The notes: generated from the letters alone by a model not told the origin. A DNA stretch of 64,000 bases from Clostridiales bacterium (GCA_015056045.1 SVGZ01000006.1:1-64000), one strand, 5' to 3'; positions 1 through 9,215 are shown, counted from the first letter of the stretch. Translations and numbers: made by a program.

Positions 1-1398
1 AAGGTTGGAAACCTTGGAGAGGTAACCTGTGTAACCGTACTGGATGAGCATGAATGCGTTGTAGCCAAGGGAATAGCAATAGTCAGCGTCGAAGTTGGAC
101 GGGAATGCGCATCTGCCTTCATAACCGAAGAAGTGGTGCAGCGGGCTGAACTTGCCGTTATAGGTTCCTGCGGCTTTTCTTGCCTTGAGGTTGTCTTTAA
201 CGAGAGCAGAGAACAGTTTTTCGGATTCGATAAGGGATACCTGAACGTTGCCGTGCGGGTCTCTTTCGAGGAAGAGCTGCTGCTGAATGCCTTCGGGAAG
301 GATCTCAAATACAGACATGGACTCTTTTGTCAGACCGTTTTCGATGAAAGCATATTTTTCTTCCCATGTCGGGAGTGCGTTGAATGCAGCTGTCTTTTCG
401 CCTGCAAGAAGTTCGTTGATCTCAGCGATGAGTACGGAGAATTCCGGAACGAATTCAACGATGCCTTCGGGGATGATGGCAACGCCGAAGTTCATGCCGT
501 TTGCAGCTCTTGTGGCAACGGAATCAGCGATATAGTTTGCGATTTCTGCGAGAGACATTTTCTTTGCAGCAACTTCTTCGCCGATGAGGCAGATGTTGGG
601 CTGTGTTTCAAGAGCACATTCAAGCGCTACATGAGAAGCGGAACGGCCCATAACCTTAACGAAGTGCCAGTATTTCTTTGCGGAGTTTGCGTCTCTGCCG
701 ATGTTGCCGATGACTTCGCTGTATGTCTTTGTTGCTGTGTCAAAACCAAAGGAAATTTCGATATCTTCGTTCTTGAGGTCACCGTCGATCGTCTTCGGGC
801 AACCGATAACCTGAACGCCGCTGTTGTGTGCAGCGAAGTATTCAGCTAAAACTGCAGCGTTTGTATTGGAGTCGTCGCCGCCGATGATAACGATAGCGGT
901 GATGCCGTGCTTTTTGCAGACGCCTTCAACGATTGCGAACTGTTCTTCTGTTTCGAGCTTTGTTCTGCCGGAACCGATGATGTCGAAACCGCCTGTGTTT
1001 CTGTACTGATCGATGTATTCATCATCGAAAATGATGTAATCGTCGTTAATAAGACCGCTCGGGCCGCCTTTGAAGCCGTAAAGAACATTGTCTTTGCTTG
1101 TTGCTTTTAAGGCATCGTAAAGACCGCAGATAACATTATGTCCACCGGGAGCCTGACCGCCGGAAAGGATAACGCCGACTGTCTGCTTCTTGGATTCGGA
1201 AGTATTTGTGCCTTTTTCAAAGGTGATTTCGTTTTTGCCATACGTATTGGGGAAAAGCGCTTTGATCTTTTCCTGGTCAGCAACGCTTTCGGTTGCATTG
1301 CCGTTCTTTACGCAGATCTCAGCGATGCCGTTTCTGAGCATGCCGGGCAGTTTGGGCTGATACTGATATCTTGCCACCTGCAAAGGGGATAATTTCAT
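1..1398 (-). CDS. pfp: Diphosphate--fructose-6-phosphate 1-phosphotransferase (PPi-PFK), 3' end outside window
   Basis: Phosphorylates fructose-6-phosphate using pyrophosphate, in the cytoplasm, as a reversible step of glycolysis. The minus strand is open for 466 codons from the ATG at 1398, so the ORF track misses it for lack of a stop. Visible motifs are the nucleotide-loop sequence GGDDSNTNA, where the second Asp is typical of PPi-using enzymes, then PKTIDGDL and [11 protein letters not shown]. Long-form PPi-PFKs are about 550 residues, so roughly 80-90 C-terminal residues are missing. The start is supported by an AGGAG site about 8 nt upstream. It is transcribed divergently from uppP and has its own promoter. 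The ORF-track entries on the plus strand here are antisense shadows. Confidence 0.95.
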   Translation of the reverse strand, partial: MKLSPLQVARYQYQPKLPGMLRNGIAEICVKNGNATESVADQEKIKALFPNTYGKNEITFEKGTNTSESKKQTVGVILSGGQAPGGHNVICGLYDALKATSKDNVLYGFKGGPSGLINDDYIIFDDEYIDQYRNTGGFDIIGSGRTKLETEEQFAIVEGVCKKHGITAIVIIGGDDSNTNAAVLAEYFAAHNSGVQVIGCPKTIDGDLKNEDIEISFGFDTATKTYSEVIGNIGRDANSAKKYWHFVKVMGRSASHVALECALETQPNICLIGEEVAAKKMSLAEIANYIADSVATRAANGMNFGVAIIPEGIVEFVPEFSVLIAEINELLAGEKTAAFNALPTWEEKYAFIENGLTKESMSVFEILPEGIQQQLFLERDPHGNVQVSLIESEKLFSALVKDNLKARKAAGTYNGKFSPLHHFFGYEGRCAFPSNFDADYCYSLGYNAFMLIQYGYTGYLSKVSNL

Positions 1399-1441
1399 GA
1401 TAAACACTCCTTAAGAATTAAAAATTCATCATACTGCTCCT

Positions 1442-1470
1442 ATTATAATCAATTTCACCGGAAAGGTAAA
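1442..1470 (-). promoter_or_regulatory. Predicted sigma-A promoter of pfp
   Basis: Read on the minus strand: TTTACC, a 17-bp spacer, then TATAAT, about 45 bp upstream of the pfp start codon. Confidence 0.6.
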
Positions 1471-1509
1471 CCGTTTTTTGTGAATTTACTCACCATAAGC
1501 GCCGGAAAA

Positions 1510-1534
1510 GAGAGTTTTTCAGAGAAAAACGCTC
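1510..1534. other. Small inverted repeat in the pfp/uppP intergenic region
   Basis: GAG-A-GTTTTTC, loop AGA, GAAAAAC-G-CTC: ten base pairs with one mismatch. There is no T-tract on either side, so it is not an intrinsic terminator. It lies between two divergent promoters, and its role is unknown. Confidence 0.35.
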
Positions 1535-1603
1535 AAATAGAATATCTATAAGAGTTTATCCGTTCATAAAACGCCCTGAAATGTAATATATTTGTGGCAT
1601 TGC

Positions 1604-1632
1604 TTGCGGCAAAACACGGCTGCTGATATAAT
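1604..1632 (+). promoter_or_regulatory. Predicted sigma-A promoter of the uppP-ispE operon
   Basis: TTGCGG, a 17-bp spacer and TATAAT, with the -10 box 45 bp before the uppP start. Confidence 0.6.
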
Positions 1633-1676
1633 ATCATTGAAGTAATATGATTTTGATCAAAGAAAGGATGGATCAT

Positions 1677-2504
1677 ATGAACATATTTGAGGGTATTTTG
1701 CTTGGCATCCTGCAGGGTTTAACCGAATTTCTGCCTGTTTCTTCAAGCGGACATCTCGTGCTGTTCAGGGGTCTTCTTGGCATAGAAGGGGAGTTCCTCT
1801 TTTTCGATACGATGCTTCATGTCGGTACTTTGGCGGCTGTCTGCCTTGTTTTTTATAAAGATATCGTCAAAATTTTAAAGAAACCTTTCCAGAAGCTGAC
1901 CTATATGCTGGCTTTGGCAACGGTTCCGGCTGTGCTTTTTACGCTGCTTTTCGATAGCTTCTTTGAAGGCGCTTTTGAGGGCAAATACCTCGGTTTCGGT
2001 TTCCTTATGACTTCGCTTGTGCTGACGCTTTCGGAAAAGCTTTTCGATCTGTATAAGCTTTCGGGCGTTTACGGTGAAGGCAAGCGCATAAAATTCCCCG
2101 ATTACAAAGAAGCGCTTATCATGGGCGTGGCGCAGGGTTTTGCCATTGTCCCCGGTCTTTCCCGTTCGGGTTCGACGATCGCCGGCGGCATCATTTCCAA
2201 AGTGGAAAGAGAAGGAGCAGCAAGATTTTCCTTCCTGATGAGTATTCCCGCCATTTTGGGTTCGGTCGTTCTGCAGAGCTTTGACCTGATCAAAAACGGT
2301 GCACCTGAAGGGCTTTTCTTCTGGCCGACATTTTTCGGAACGATCTTTGCGGCAGTTTCGGGTTTCTTTGCGATCCGTTTCATGTATAATCTCGTTAAAA
2401 ATAAAAAGCTCTATGGCTTTGCGATCTATACGGCAATTCTTGGCGCGCTCGTCATCCTCGATCAGTTCGTGTTCAATTTCGTCCTCACAAACCCGTTGAT
2501 GTAA
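1677..2504 (+). CDS. uppP: Undecaprenyl-diphosphatase
   Basis: Integral membrane enzyme that dephosphorylates undecaprenyl pyrophosphate to recycle the lipid carrier for peptidoglycan and wall polymers; it also gives bacitracin tolerance. It shows both family signatures: the glutamate-rich EFLPVSSSGH near residues 17-26 and PGLSRSGST near residue 160. Several hydrophobic helices run through the 275 residues, the usual length. I chose the ATG at 1677 over the ORF-track start at 1647 because AAAGGATGG is correctly placed before it and family members begin at this point. It is the first gene of a run with ispE, an EamA transporter and a ROK kinase. Confidence 0.95.
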   Translation: MNIFEGILLGILQGLTEFLPVSSSGHLVLFRGLLGIEGEFLFFDTMLHVGTLAAVCLVFYKDIVKILKKPFQKLTYMLALATVPAVLFTLLFDSFFEGAFEGKYLGFGFLMTSLVLTLSEKLFDLYKLSGVYGEGKRIKFPDYKEALIMGVAQGFAIVPGLSRSGSTIAGGIISKVEREGAARFSFLMSIPAILGSVVLQSFDLIKNGAPEGLFFWPTFFGTIFAAVSGFFAIRFMYNLVKNKKLYGFAIYTAILGALVILDQFVFNFVLTNPLM

Positions 2505-2514
2505 GGAGCCTGTT

Positions 2515-3378
2515 TTGGGAAAAGAAGAATTGCAGCTCCGCGCTTTTGCAAAGATCAATCTGTTTCTTGATATTAAAGGAATCTTGAAAGACGGTATGCA
2601 TGAGCTTGATATGCTGATGCGCCTGATCGATATCTATGATGAAGTAAGCCTCAAAAAAGACGCTTCGATCTCTGTTTCGGGTGTAGAAGGCGTCGATATG
2701 GAAAAGAATATCGCATATCGTGCGGCAAAACTCTTTTTCAATGAAACGGGTATCAGCGGCGGTGTTTTGATCAAAATTAAAAAGAACATCCCGATGATGA
2801 GCGGTATGGGCGGTGGTTCTGCGGATGCTGCTGCGGTTCTTTTGGGGCTTGATGTTCTCTATGAAACCTCGCTCGGACTCGAAAGACTCATGCAAATGGG
2901 CAAAAGCTTGGGAGCGGATGTGCCTTTTATGCTGTTCGGCGGTTGCGCAAGGGCAGGCGGTATTGGCGAAAAACTCATCCCGATCAAAGATAAGATCGAC
3001 CCATATTACCTGATCGCAAAACCGCATGGCGGAATTCCTACGGCAGATTGCTTCCGTTTATATGACGAAATGCCTTCGGAAGAAATCAAAAAAGGCGATA
3101 TCAACGCCTGCATCAAAGCGCTTGAAACGGGGGATTTATCGCTTCTTGCCATTTATAATGCGCTCGAAGAACCGGCAAAAAAGCTTCTTCCGGAAATCGG
3201 GTCGCTTCTTGAAAAAATTCGATCAACAGCGGATGCTGCTTTTATGACAGGCAGCGGAAGCACCTGCATCGGGCTTTTTACCGATGAAGCAAGGGCAAAA
3301 AATGCTCTTGAACACTTAAAAGGAGAATGTGCCTTTATTGCGATCGCCAAAGGCACGGACAAGATCACTTATGCTTAA
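2515..3378 (+). CDS. ispE: 4-diphosphocytidyl-2-C-methyl-D-erythritol kinase
   Basis: ATP-dependent kinase of the MEP isoprenoid pathway, which supplies the undecaprenyl chain recycled by UppP upstream. It is a GHMP kinase with AKINLFLDI at the N-terminus, the glycine-rich ATP loop GMGGGSADAA near residues 96-105, DVPFMLFGG, and the C-terminal MTGSGSTCIGLF. The length is 287 residues, normal for IspE. Translation probably starts at the TTG at 2515, with TAAGGAGCC ending about 6 nt upstream; no ATG fits the conserved N-terminus. It lies 10 bp after uppP and overlaps the next gene by 8 bp, so the genes are likely cotranscribed and translationally coupled. Confidence 0.95.
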   Translation: MGKEELQLRAFAKINLFLDIKGILKDGMHELDMLMRLIDIYDEVSLKKDASISVSGVEGVDMEKNIAYRAAKLFFNETGISGGVLIKIKKNIPMMSGMGGGSADAAAVLLGLDVLYETSLGLERLMQMGKSLGADVPFMLFGGCARAGGIGEKLIPIKDKIDPYYLIAKPHGGIPTADCFRLYDEMPSEEIKKGDINACIKALETGDLSLLAIYNALEEPAKKLLPEIGSLLEKIRSTADAAFMTGSGSTCIGLFTDEARAKNALEHLKGECAFIAIAKGTDKITYA

Positions 3379-4219
3379 CGAAAAAAGAACAGCGATGATC
3401 GAAATGCTCATCTGTGCGGTGCTCTGGAGCATCGGCGGCATTCTGATCAAGCTGGTTAAATGGAATCCTTTTGCGATTGCCGGTGTGCGCAGTCTGTTTT
3501 CTGCGCTGACGGTTCTTATTTATACAAAGATCGGCAAAATGCCGCTTCGCTTAACAAAACAGGTCGCTGTAAGCTCGGTTTTGATGGCGCTTGCCTTTAT
3601 TGCTTTTGTTTCGGCAAATAAGCTCACAACAGCAGCCAATGCGATCGTCATTCAATATACGCTGCCGCTGTTTATCATGATCTTTTCCGTTCTCTTCTTT
3701 AAGGAAAAGTTCGTCAGAAAAGACGTTTTTGCCGTTGTTTTCACTTTCGGCGGTATCCTTCTTTTCTTCTTTGATCAGCTCGATATGGGAAAGATATGGG
3801 GCAACATCATCGCGATCTTTTCGGGAATGTTTTTGGCCGGCATGTATATCGGCATGGGCAGAGCGCCTGCGGAAGATAAGATCTCCATTACATTTTTCGG
3901 GCATCTTTTTACAGCGATCATCGGGATCCCATTCCTCTTTGTTCCGGGAAATGAGATCACGGCAATGTCTGTTTTCTATATCGTCATTCTTGGCGTATTT
4001 CAGCTGGGCATTCCCTATATCCTTTTTGCACACGCTTCAAGGACATGCCCGCCGCTTGCATGCTCGCTGCTCTCTGCAATAGAACCGATTTTAAACCCGC
4101 TTTGGGTACTGATATTTGATGGCGAAAAGCCGGGTGTTTTTGCGCTTATTGGCGGTGTCATCGTTATACTTACGGTAACGCTTTGGTGTTTACCCGGAAA
4201 AAAGGAGAAAAAAGCATGA
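3371..4219 (+). CDS. EamA (DMT superfamily) membrane transporter
   Basis: Ten-helix drug/metabolite transporter built from two EamA repeats. The 282 residues are almost entirely hydrophobic segments, starting with EMLICAVLWSIGGILIK and ending in a basic cytoplasmic tail. The substrate cannot be told from sequence. The ORF-track start at 3329 lies deep inside ispE, so the ATG at 3371, which overlaps the ispE stop, is more likely. The stop overlaps the ATG of the downstream ROK kinase in an ATGA junction. Pairing with a sugar kinase may suggest a sugar or sugar-derivative substrate, but that is inference. Confidence 0.85.
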   Translation: MLNEKRTAMIEMLICAVLWSIGGILIKLVKWNPFAIAGVRSLFSALTVLIYTKIGKMPLRLTKQVAVSSVLMALAFIAFVSANKLTTAANAIVIQYTLPLFIMIFSVLFFKEKFVRKDVFAVVFTFGGILLFFFDQLDMGKIWGNIIAIFSGMFLAGMYIGMGRAPAEDKISITFFGHLFTAIIGIPFLFVPGNEITAMSVFYIVILGVFQLGIPYILFAHASRTCPPLACSLLSAIEPILNPLWVLIFDGEKPGVFALIGGVIVILTVTLWCLPGKKEKKA

Positions 4220-5103
4220 TTTTAGGAATTGACGTCGGCGGAACATGGGTCCGCTTTGGGTATGTAGACAAGAATAAAGAAATCAGACATGAAGCACGCT
4301 TCCCGATGCCGGAAGTTTTCGGCAGCAGCGTTGCCGATTTTGCAGATTATATCGAAAACTATATCCATGATTGCGGGGAAAAACCGCTTGCCGTTGCGAT
4401 CGGTCTGCCTTCGATCTTAGATAAGAAAAAGAGAAGAGTCCTCTCCACGGCTAATATCGCTATGCTGCAGGATATTCCGCTTGCCGATCTTCTTGAGGAA
4501 AAACTTGGCATTCCCTGCTTTTTAAATCACGATGTCAAGAGCCTCCTTGAATTTGATATCGATCTTTTCGGCCTCGAAACGGAAGATACAACGATCATCG
4601 CTTTCTATGTTGGTACAGGCTTCGGCAATTCCGTCTGCATCGACGGCAAATATCTTTCTGGCAAAAACGGCGGAGCAGGCGAAGTTGCGCATATGCCTTT
4701 CCCGGGTGCATCGGGTCAGTGCGGCTGCGGAAACAAAGGCTGTGCGGAAACCGTTGCAGCGGGAAAAAGACTTGCTGCCATCAGGGAAGAATACTTCCCC
4801 GAAACGGATTTTTCCGAGCTTTTCATCAAGCATAAAAATGAAGCCGTCATCGAAGAATTCATTTCCAATATTGCCGTTGTTATCGCAACGGAAGTCAGCA
4901 TTTTTGATCCGGATCATATTATTCTTGGCGGCGGCGTTATCAATATGCCCGGTTTCCCGCGAGAAATGCTCGAAGAAAAGGTCTATCATTTCGCAAGAAA
5001 ACCGCTGCCTGCCAACAATCTTTCCTATCGCTATACGCCCGACGGACAGATGAACGGCATCATCGGTTCTGCGATCTATGCGAGAAAGCAGCTGAATAAA
5101 TAA
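4216..5103 (+). CDS. ROK family sugar kinase, allose kinase-like
   Basis: Cytoplasmic sugar kinase of the ROK family, 295 residues. It has the phosphate-binding LGIDVGGTWVRFGYV at the N-terminus, YVGTGFGN, the catalytic-region GGAGEVAHM, and the zinc motif CGCGNKGCAETV. The late segment ILGGGVINMPGFPRE closely resembles the equivalent part of E. coli D-allose kinase AlsK, so allose or a related hexose is the best guess. No other allose genes are in the window. The start at 4216 follows AAAGGAG; the longer ORF-track form is unlikely. A strong terminator follows and closes the uppP-ispE-EamA-ROK unit. Confidence 0.85.
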   Translation: MILGIDVGGTWVRFGYVDKNKEIRHEARFPMPEVFGSSVADFADYIENYIHDCGEKPLAVAIGLPSILDKKKRRVLSTANIAMLQDIPLADLLEEKLGIPCFLNHDVKSLLEFDIDLFGLETEDTTIIAFYVGTGFGNSVCIDGKYLSGKNGGAGEVAHMPFPGASGQCGCGNKGCAETVAAGKRLAAIREEYFPETDFSELFIKHKNEAVIEEFISNIAVVIATEVSIFDPDHIILGGGVINMPGFPREMLEEKVYHFARKPLPANNLSYRYTPDGQMNGIIGSAIYARKQLNK

Positions 5104-5107
5104 AACC

Positions 5108-5133
5108 AAAAGCCCTGTATCAGGGCTTTTTTT
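5108..5133 (+). terminator. Rho-independent terminator after the ROK kinase
   Basis: AGCCCTG, loop TAT, CAGGGCT followed by seven T residues, directly after the stop codon. Confidence 0.85.
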
Positions 5134-5153
5134 GTGCGCAGATTTCCCAAAAC

Positions 5154-5182
5154 TTGACAAGAAAAACACATAGGTGTAAAAT
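5154..5182 (+). promoter_or_regulatory. Consensus sigma-A promoter of the marR-ABC operon
   Basis: TTGACA at 5154-5159, exactly 17 bp, then TAAAAT at 5177-5182. This is a near-perfect housekeeping promoter that would be strong without repression. Confidence 0.8.
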
Positions 5183-5184
5183 TT

Positions 5185-5208
5185 AATTAGTTGCACGAGC
5201 AACGAATT
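5185..5208. promoter_or_regulatory. Palindromic operator, probable MarR binding site
   Basis: AATT-A-GTTGC-ACGA-GCAAC-G-AATT is a 24-bp near-perfect palindrome starting 2 bp after the -10 box and covering the expected transcription start. MarR-family dimers typically bind such GTTGC/GCAAC palindromes. Bound repressor would block the promoter, so the regulator and exporter are likely autorepressed together. Confidence 0.7.
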
Positions 5209-5256
5209 TTGAAACCAACCATTTCACCGATAGAATTTCATAAAAAGAGGAAAATC

Positions 5257-5685
5257 ATGCCGAATTTTACCCGCAACTTAAATATTCTGGCGCGATGTTC
5301 CGCCTTATACCGTGGGAAAGCCTTTGAAGAGCTTGGCATCGGCGCCAATCAATACAGCTATATCCTTCGTGTCTGCAGTAATCCCGGTGTTTCGCAGGAT
5401 ACGCTGGCAAAAATGCTTTTTGTCAATAAGAGCAATGCCGCAAGGCAGCTCGCAGACCTCGAAAAAAATGGTTTTGTTGCACGCAGACAAGGCGAAGATA
5501 AGCGTGTGCTTCTCGTTTACCCGACGGAAAAGGCAATCGAAACACGCCCGAAGATCATTGCGATCCTGACAAACTGGAATAACTATTTAACAGAAGGCTT
5601 CAGCGAAGAGGAGACTGAAAAGCTGAATGATATGCTTGGGCTCATCCTCGAGCGTGCAAAAGCCTATGTGGAAAGGAAAGACTGA
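5257..5685 (+). CDS. MarR family transcriptional regulator
   Basis: Winged helix-turn-helix repressor of 142 residues. The recognition region SQDTLAKMLFVNKSNAARQL is followed by the wing RRQGEDKRVLLVYPTEKA, which carries the Asp-Arg pair usual in MarR wings. I use the ATG at 5257, which follows AAAAGAGG; the ORF-track TTG at 5191 lies inside the operator palindrome and has no ribosome binding site. Its stop overlaps the start of the first ABC exporter gene, so it very likely regulates that exporter, perhaps in response to a small toxic ligand. The ligand cannot be predicted. Confidence 0.92.
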   Translation: MPNFTRNLNILARCSALYRGKAFEELGIGANQYSYILRVCSNPGVSQDTLAKMLFVNKSNAARQLADLEKNGFVARRQGEDKRVLLVYPTEKAIETRPKIIAILTNWNNYLTEGFSEEETEKLNDMLGLILERAKAYVERKD

Positions 5686-7391
5686 TGCGGACGATCATCC
5701 GATACTTAAAACCCTATAAAAATAAAATGATCATTGGCACTTCGATCAAGTTTATCGGCGCTGTCATGGACCTTTTTATTCCGTATATCCTGGCCTATAT
5801 CATCGATAATGTCGTCCCGCAGAAAGACCCGAAGCTGATCTATCTCTGGGGCGCAGGAATGATCCTCTTTTCTGTTCTTGCGTGGGTAACGAACGTCAAC
5901 GCAAATCAGCGTGCAAGCCGAATCGCAGCCGATGCGACAAGGGCGATCCGCCACGATACATTCTCAAAAATTTCTTATCTTTCGAGCAAACAGATGGACG
6001 ATTTTACCGTTCCTTCGCTTGTTTCTCGCCTCACATCGGATACATACAACATCCACAGATTTTTGGGCATGATGCAGAGGCTCGGCGTTCGTGCACCATT
6101 TTTGCTCATCGGCGGCATCATCATCACCTTTACCCTTGAACCCGTTCTCACGTGGATCCAGGTCGCTATCCTGCCGTTTATCTGTATCGTTGTGTTCCTT
6201 GTTTCGAGGAAAGGTATTCCGCTTTTCAACGACCTGCACAGATCCGTAGACTCGCTTGTCCGCGTTGTGCAGGAAAATGCCGTCGGCATCCGCGTTATCA
6301 AGGCGCTTTCCAAGACGGATTACGAAAAGAACCATTTTGACGATGTCAACGATGAAGTGGCGAAAAAAGAAGAGCATGCCAATGCCGTTATGTCGATCAC
6401 GAGCCCCTGCATGAACTTCCTGCTCAATTTTGGCGTTACGATCATCCTGATCGTCGGCGCATACCGTGTCAATGCCGGTTTATCGCAGGTCGGTAAGCTA
6501 ATCGCATTCCAGACCTATGTCACGATCATCTTAAACGCCATGCTTTCCGTTACGCGCATCTTTATGATGTATTCGAGGGCATCTTCTTCTGCAGACCGCA
6601 TCGAGCGTGTGTTATCCGCAAATGACGGTCTTCCCATCAAAGAAGCCGATCATATTGACAGCGAATACCATATCGAATTTGACCACGTCAGCTTCTCCTA
6701 TAACCGTGTAAAAAATAATGTCGATGATCTCTCTTTCAAATTGAAACATGGCGAAACGCTGGGCATCATCGGTGCAACCGGTTCGGGAAAATCGACGATC
6801 ATTCAGCTGCTCATGCGCTTCTACGATCCGCAGTCGGGCAAGATCCGCATAGATGGCGATAATATTACGGGCATCAAACCGGAAGTTTTATATAAAAAAT
6901 TCGGTGTCGCATTTCAGAATGATATTCTTCTTGCCGATACGATCCGTGAGAACATCGTTTACGGCAGGGAAGAGCTCACAGATGAAGATGTCGAATCGGC
7001 GATCGCTTCCGCACAGGCAAAGGAATTTATCGACGGCTTAAAAGAGCGTACCCTGCATAAACTGACGATCAAAGGCGCCAATATCAGCGGCGGTCAGAAA
7101 CAGAGAGTCCTGATCTCAAGAGCGCTTGCCGGAGATCCTGAAATTATTATTCTCGATGACAGCTCGAGTGCACTCGACTATAAAACGGATTCCGCTCTCA
7201 GAAAAGCCATTCATGATAATTTTTCGGGAACGACGGCGATCATCGTTGCACAGCGCATCAGCTCCATTATGAATGCAGATCAGATCATCGTCATCGAAAA
7301 CGGCAAGGTCGTTGGCCAAGGCAAGCATGAGGAACTCATGGAAAGCTGCCCGATCTACCTCGATATTTATAAAACGCAGATGGGAGGTTAA
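5685..7391 (+). CDS. ABC exporter half-transporter with degenerate catalytic residue
   Basis: A fused permease-ATPase of 568 residues with six N-terminal membrane helices and a C-terminal nucleotide-binding domain. Walker A is GATGSGKST, the signature is ISGGQKQR and the Walker B region is IIILDDSSSALD. The residue after the Walker B Asp is Asp rather than the catalytic Glu, a hallmark of the degenerate half of heterodimeric exporters such as the BmrC or TM287 type. The partner is the next gene, 3 bp downstream. Together they should export drugs, lipids or peptides across the cytoplasmic membrane. The gene overlaps the marR stop by 1 bp and is probably induced with it. Confidence 0.93.
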   Translation: MRTIIRYLKPYKNKMIIGTSIKFIGAVMDLFIPYILAYIIDNVVPQKDPKLIYLWGAGMILFSVLAWVTNVNANQRASRIAADATRAIRHDTFSKISYLSSKQMDDFTVPSLVSRLTSDTYNIHRFLGMMQRLGVRAPFLLIGGIIITFTLEPVLTWIQVAILPFICIVVFLVSRKGIPLFNDLHRSVDSLVRVVQENAVGIRVIKALSKTDYEKNHFDDVNDEVAKKEEHANAVMSITSPCMNFLLNFGVTIILIVGAYRVNAGLSQVGKLIAFQTYVTIILNAMLSVTRIFMMYSRASSSADRIERVLSANDGLPIKEADHIDSEYHIEFDHVSFSYNRVKNNVDDLSFKLKHGETLGIIGATGSGKSTIIQLLMRFYDPQSGKIRIDGDNITGIKPEVLYKKFGVAFQNDILLADTIRENIVYGREELTDEDVESAIASAQAKEFIDGLKERTLHKLTIKGANISGGQKQRVLISRALAGDPEIIILDDSSSALDYKTDSALRKAIHDNFSGTTAIIVAQRISSIMNADQIIVIENGKVVGQGKHEELMESCPIYLDIYKTQMGG

Positions 7392-7394
7392 GGT

Positions 7395-9167
7395 ATGGAA
7401 AGAGAAGAAAGATCAAGAAGAAATTACACGACAAAACAGATCCTGCTTCGCCTTCTAAAATATATGGCAAGGCATAAGCTCCTTCTTGCTTTGAGTCTCA
7501 TATTGACGGTCGCAAGCAACCTTTTTAACCTGATCGGACCGACGCTTTCGGGCTATGCGGTCAATGCAATCGAACCGGGTGTTGGCAAGGTCGATTTTGA
7601 AAAGGTCATTTATTACTGTGTGCTGATGATCATTCTCTATGCGGTTTCTTCTGTTATGCAGTATATTCTTGGCAGAGTCATGCAGCGGATGTCCATGCGC
7701 GTTTCCTATCAGCTCCGAAAAGACGTTTTTGAAAAGCTTGTCGATCTTCCTGTCGGCTTCTTTGATAAAACGCAGACGGGCGATATCATCAGCGTCATCA
7801 ACTACGATGTCGATACGATCTCCGCATCGCTTTCAACGGACTTGCTGCAGGTTTCGACAAGCATCATCACGGTTTTGGGTTCACTTTTTGCCATGATCGC
7901 CATTTCTCCGCCGCTTGTTCTCGTTTTCTGCTTTACGATCCCCGTTTCGATCCTCTTTACGATCTATAAATCAAAGACCATGCGCCCGCTTTTCCGCAAA
8001 CGTAGCAAAAAACTGGGTGAAATGAACGGCTTTGTTGAAGAAGTCACTTCGGGTCAGAAAACGACAAAGGCATATCATCAGGAACAGACGATGATCGACA
8101 GATTTGATGTCAAAAATCACGAAGCGGTCGAAGCCTTCTTTGATACGGAATACTATGGCGCTATGATGGGTCCGACGGTCAACTTTATCAATAATATTTC
8201 GCTTTCGCTCGTCAGCGTTTTCGGCGCATTGATGTACCTCGGCAGCAGATTATCTTTGGGTGATCTTTCCTCTTTTGTTCTGTATTCGAGGAAATTTTCC
8301 GGACCGATCAACGAAGCAGCCAATATCTTCTCTGAATTACAGAGCTGTTTTTCCGCATCAAACCGTGTATTCACGCTGATCGATTCCGCACCCGAACCGG
8401 AAGATAGGGAAGATGCAATCGAGCTTTCGGATGTCCGGGGAAATGTAAAAATCGATCATGTCCGCTTTGGCTATGATCCGGATGTGACGATCATCAAAGA
8501 TTTCAGCCTTGATGTCAAAGAAGGCAGTCTCATCGCCATTGTCGGGCCGACAGGTGCAGGAAAAACGACGATCGTCAATCTTCTTATGCGCTTCTACGAT
8601 GTCAACGACGGTGCGATCTATATCGACGGGCACGATATCCGCGATATTAAGCGAAAGAGCCTGCGTTTATCCTATTCGATGGTTCTGCAGGACACATGGC
8701 TCTTCTATGGAACAATTTATGAAAATATCGCCTACGGCAAAGAAGGTGTCACAAAAGAAGAAGTCATCGAAGCGGCTAAGGCGGCAAAAATACACGATTT
8801 CATCATGTCGCTGCCAAAAGGCTATGATACGCTTCTTTCCGATAACGCCGTCAATATTTCCAAAGGGCAGAAACAGCTTCTGACGATCGCCCGTGCGATG
8901 CTGCTCGATTCAAAGATGCTCATCCTCGATGAAGCAACCTCCAACGTTGATACGCAGACCGAACGCCTGATCCAGGATGCGATGTATAAGCTGATGGAAG
9001 GCAAGACCTGTTTCGTCATTGCACACAGACTCTCGACGATCCGCAACGCAGATACGATCCTCGTCATGAACGGCGGCGAAGTCATCGAACAGGGTTCGCA
9101 CGATGAACTGATGGAGAAAAACGGCTTCTATGCCAATATGTATTATTCGCAGTTTGCAGCGTATTAA
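7395..9167 (+). CDS. ABC exporter half-transporter, catalytically competent partner
   Basis: A second fused permease-ATPase, 590 residues, starting at ATG 7395 after GGGAGGTTAAGGT. It has six membrane helices and then a nucleotide-binding domain with Walker A GPTGAGKTT, Walker B MLILDEATSNVD with the normal catalytic Glu, and the switch His in VIAHRLST. Its signature loop is ISKGQKQ instead of LSGGQ. In the heterodimer this altered signature would face the Walker motifs of the upstream partner, which lacks the catalytic Glu, so both defects fall in one ATP site. The other site should be fully active. A terminator follows. Confidence 0.93.
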   Translation: MEREERSRRNYTTKQILLRLLKYMARHKLLLALSLILTVASNLFNLIGPTLSGYAVNAIEPGVGKVDFEKVIYYCVLMIILYAVSSVMQYILGRVMQRMSMRVSYQLRKDVFEKLVDLPVGFFDKTQTGDIISVINYDVDTISASLSTDLLQVSTSIITVLGSLFAMIAISPPLVLVFCFTIPVSILFTIYKSKTMRPLFRKRSKKLGEMNGFVEEVTSGQKTTKAYHQEQTMIDRFDVKNHEAVEAFFDTEYYGAMMGPTVNFINNISLSLVSVFGALMYLGSRLSLGDLSSFVLYSRKFSGPINEAANIFSELQSCFSASNRVFTLIDSAPEPEDREDAIELSDVRGNVKIDHVRFGYDPDVTIIKDFSLDVKEGSLIAIVGPTGAGKTTIVNLLMRFYDVNDGAIYIDGHDIRDIKRKSLRLSYSMVLQDTWLFYGTIYENIAYGKEGVTKEEVIEAAKAAKIHDFIMSLPKGYDTLLSDNAVNISKGQKQLLTIARAMLLDSKMLILDEATSNVDTQTERLIQDAMYKLMEGKTCFVIAHRLSTIRNADTILVMNGGEVIEQGSHDELMEKNGFYANMYYSQFAAY

Positions 9168-9185
9168 AAAAAGATGTACCAAAAA

Positions 9186-9215
9186 GCGGCTACGGGCTTA
9201 CCGAAGCCGTTTTTT
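9186..9215 (+). terminator. Rho-independent terminator after the ABC exporter operon
   Basis: CGGCT-A-CGG, loop GGCTTA region, CCG-A-AGCCG, then six T residues. The stem has one A/A mismatch. Confidence 0.75.

Noticed and set aside
133-849. 238-aa plus-strand ORF and other plus-strand ORFs in 1-1400
   Set aside because: They are antisense to the clear pfp frame on the minus strand, have no ribosome binding site and have Cys/Phe-rich shadow composition.
1875-2558. 227-aa minus-strand ORF and the neighbouring 2485-3027 ORF
   Set aside because: Antisense to uppP and ispE, with low-complexity charged sequence typical of reverse-frame shadows.
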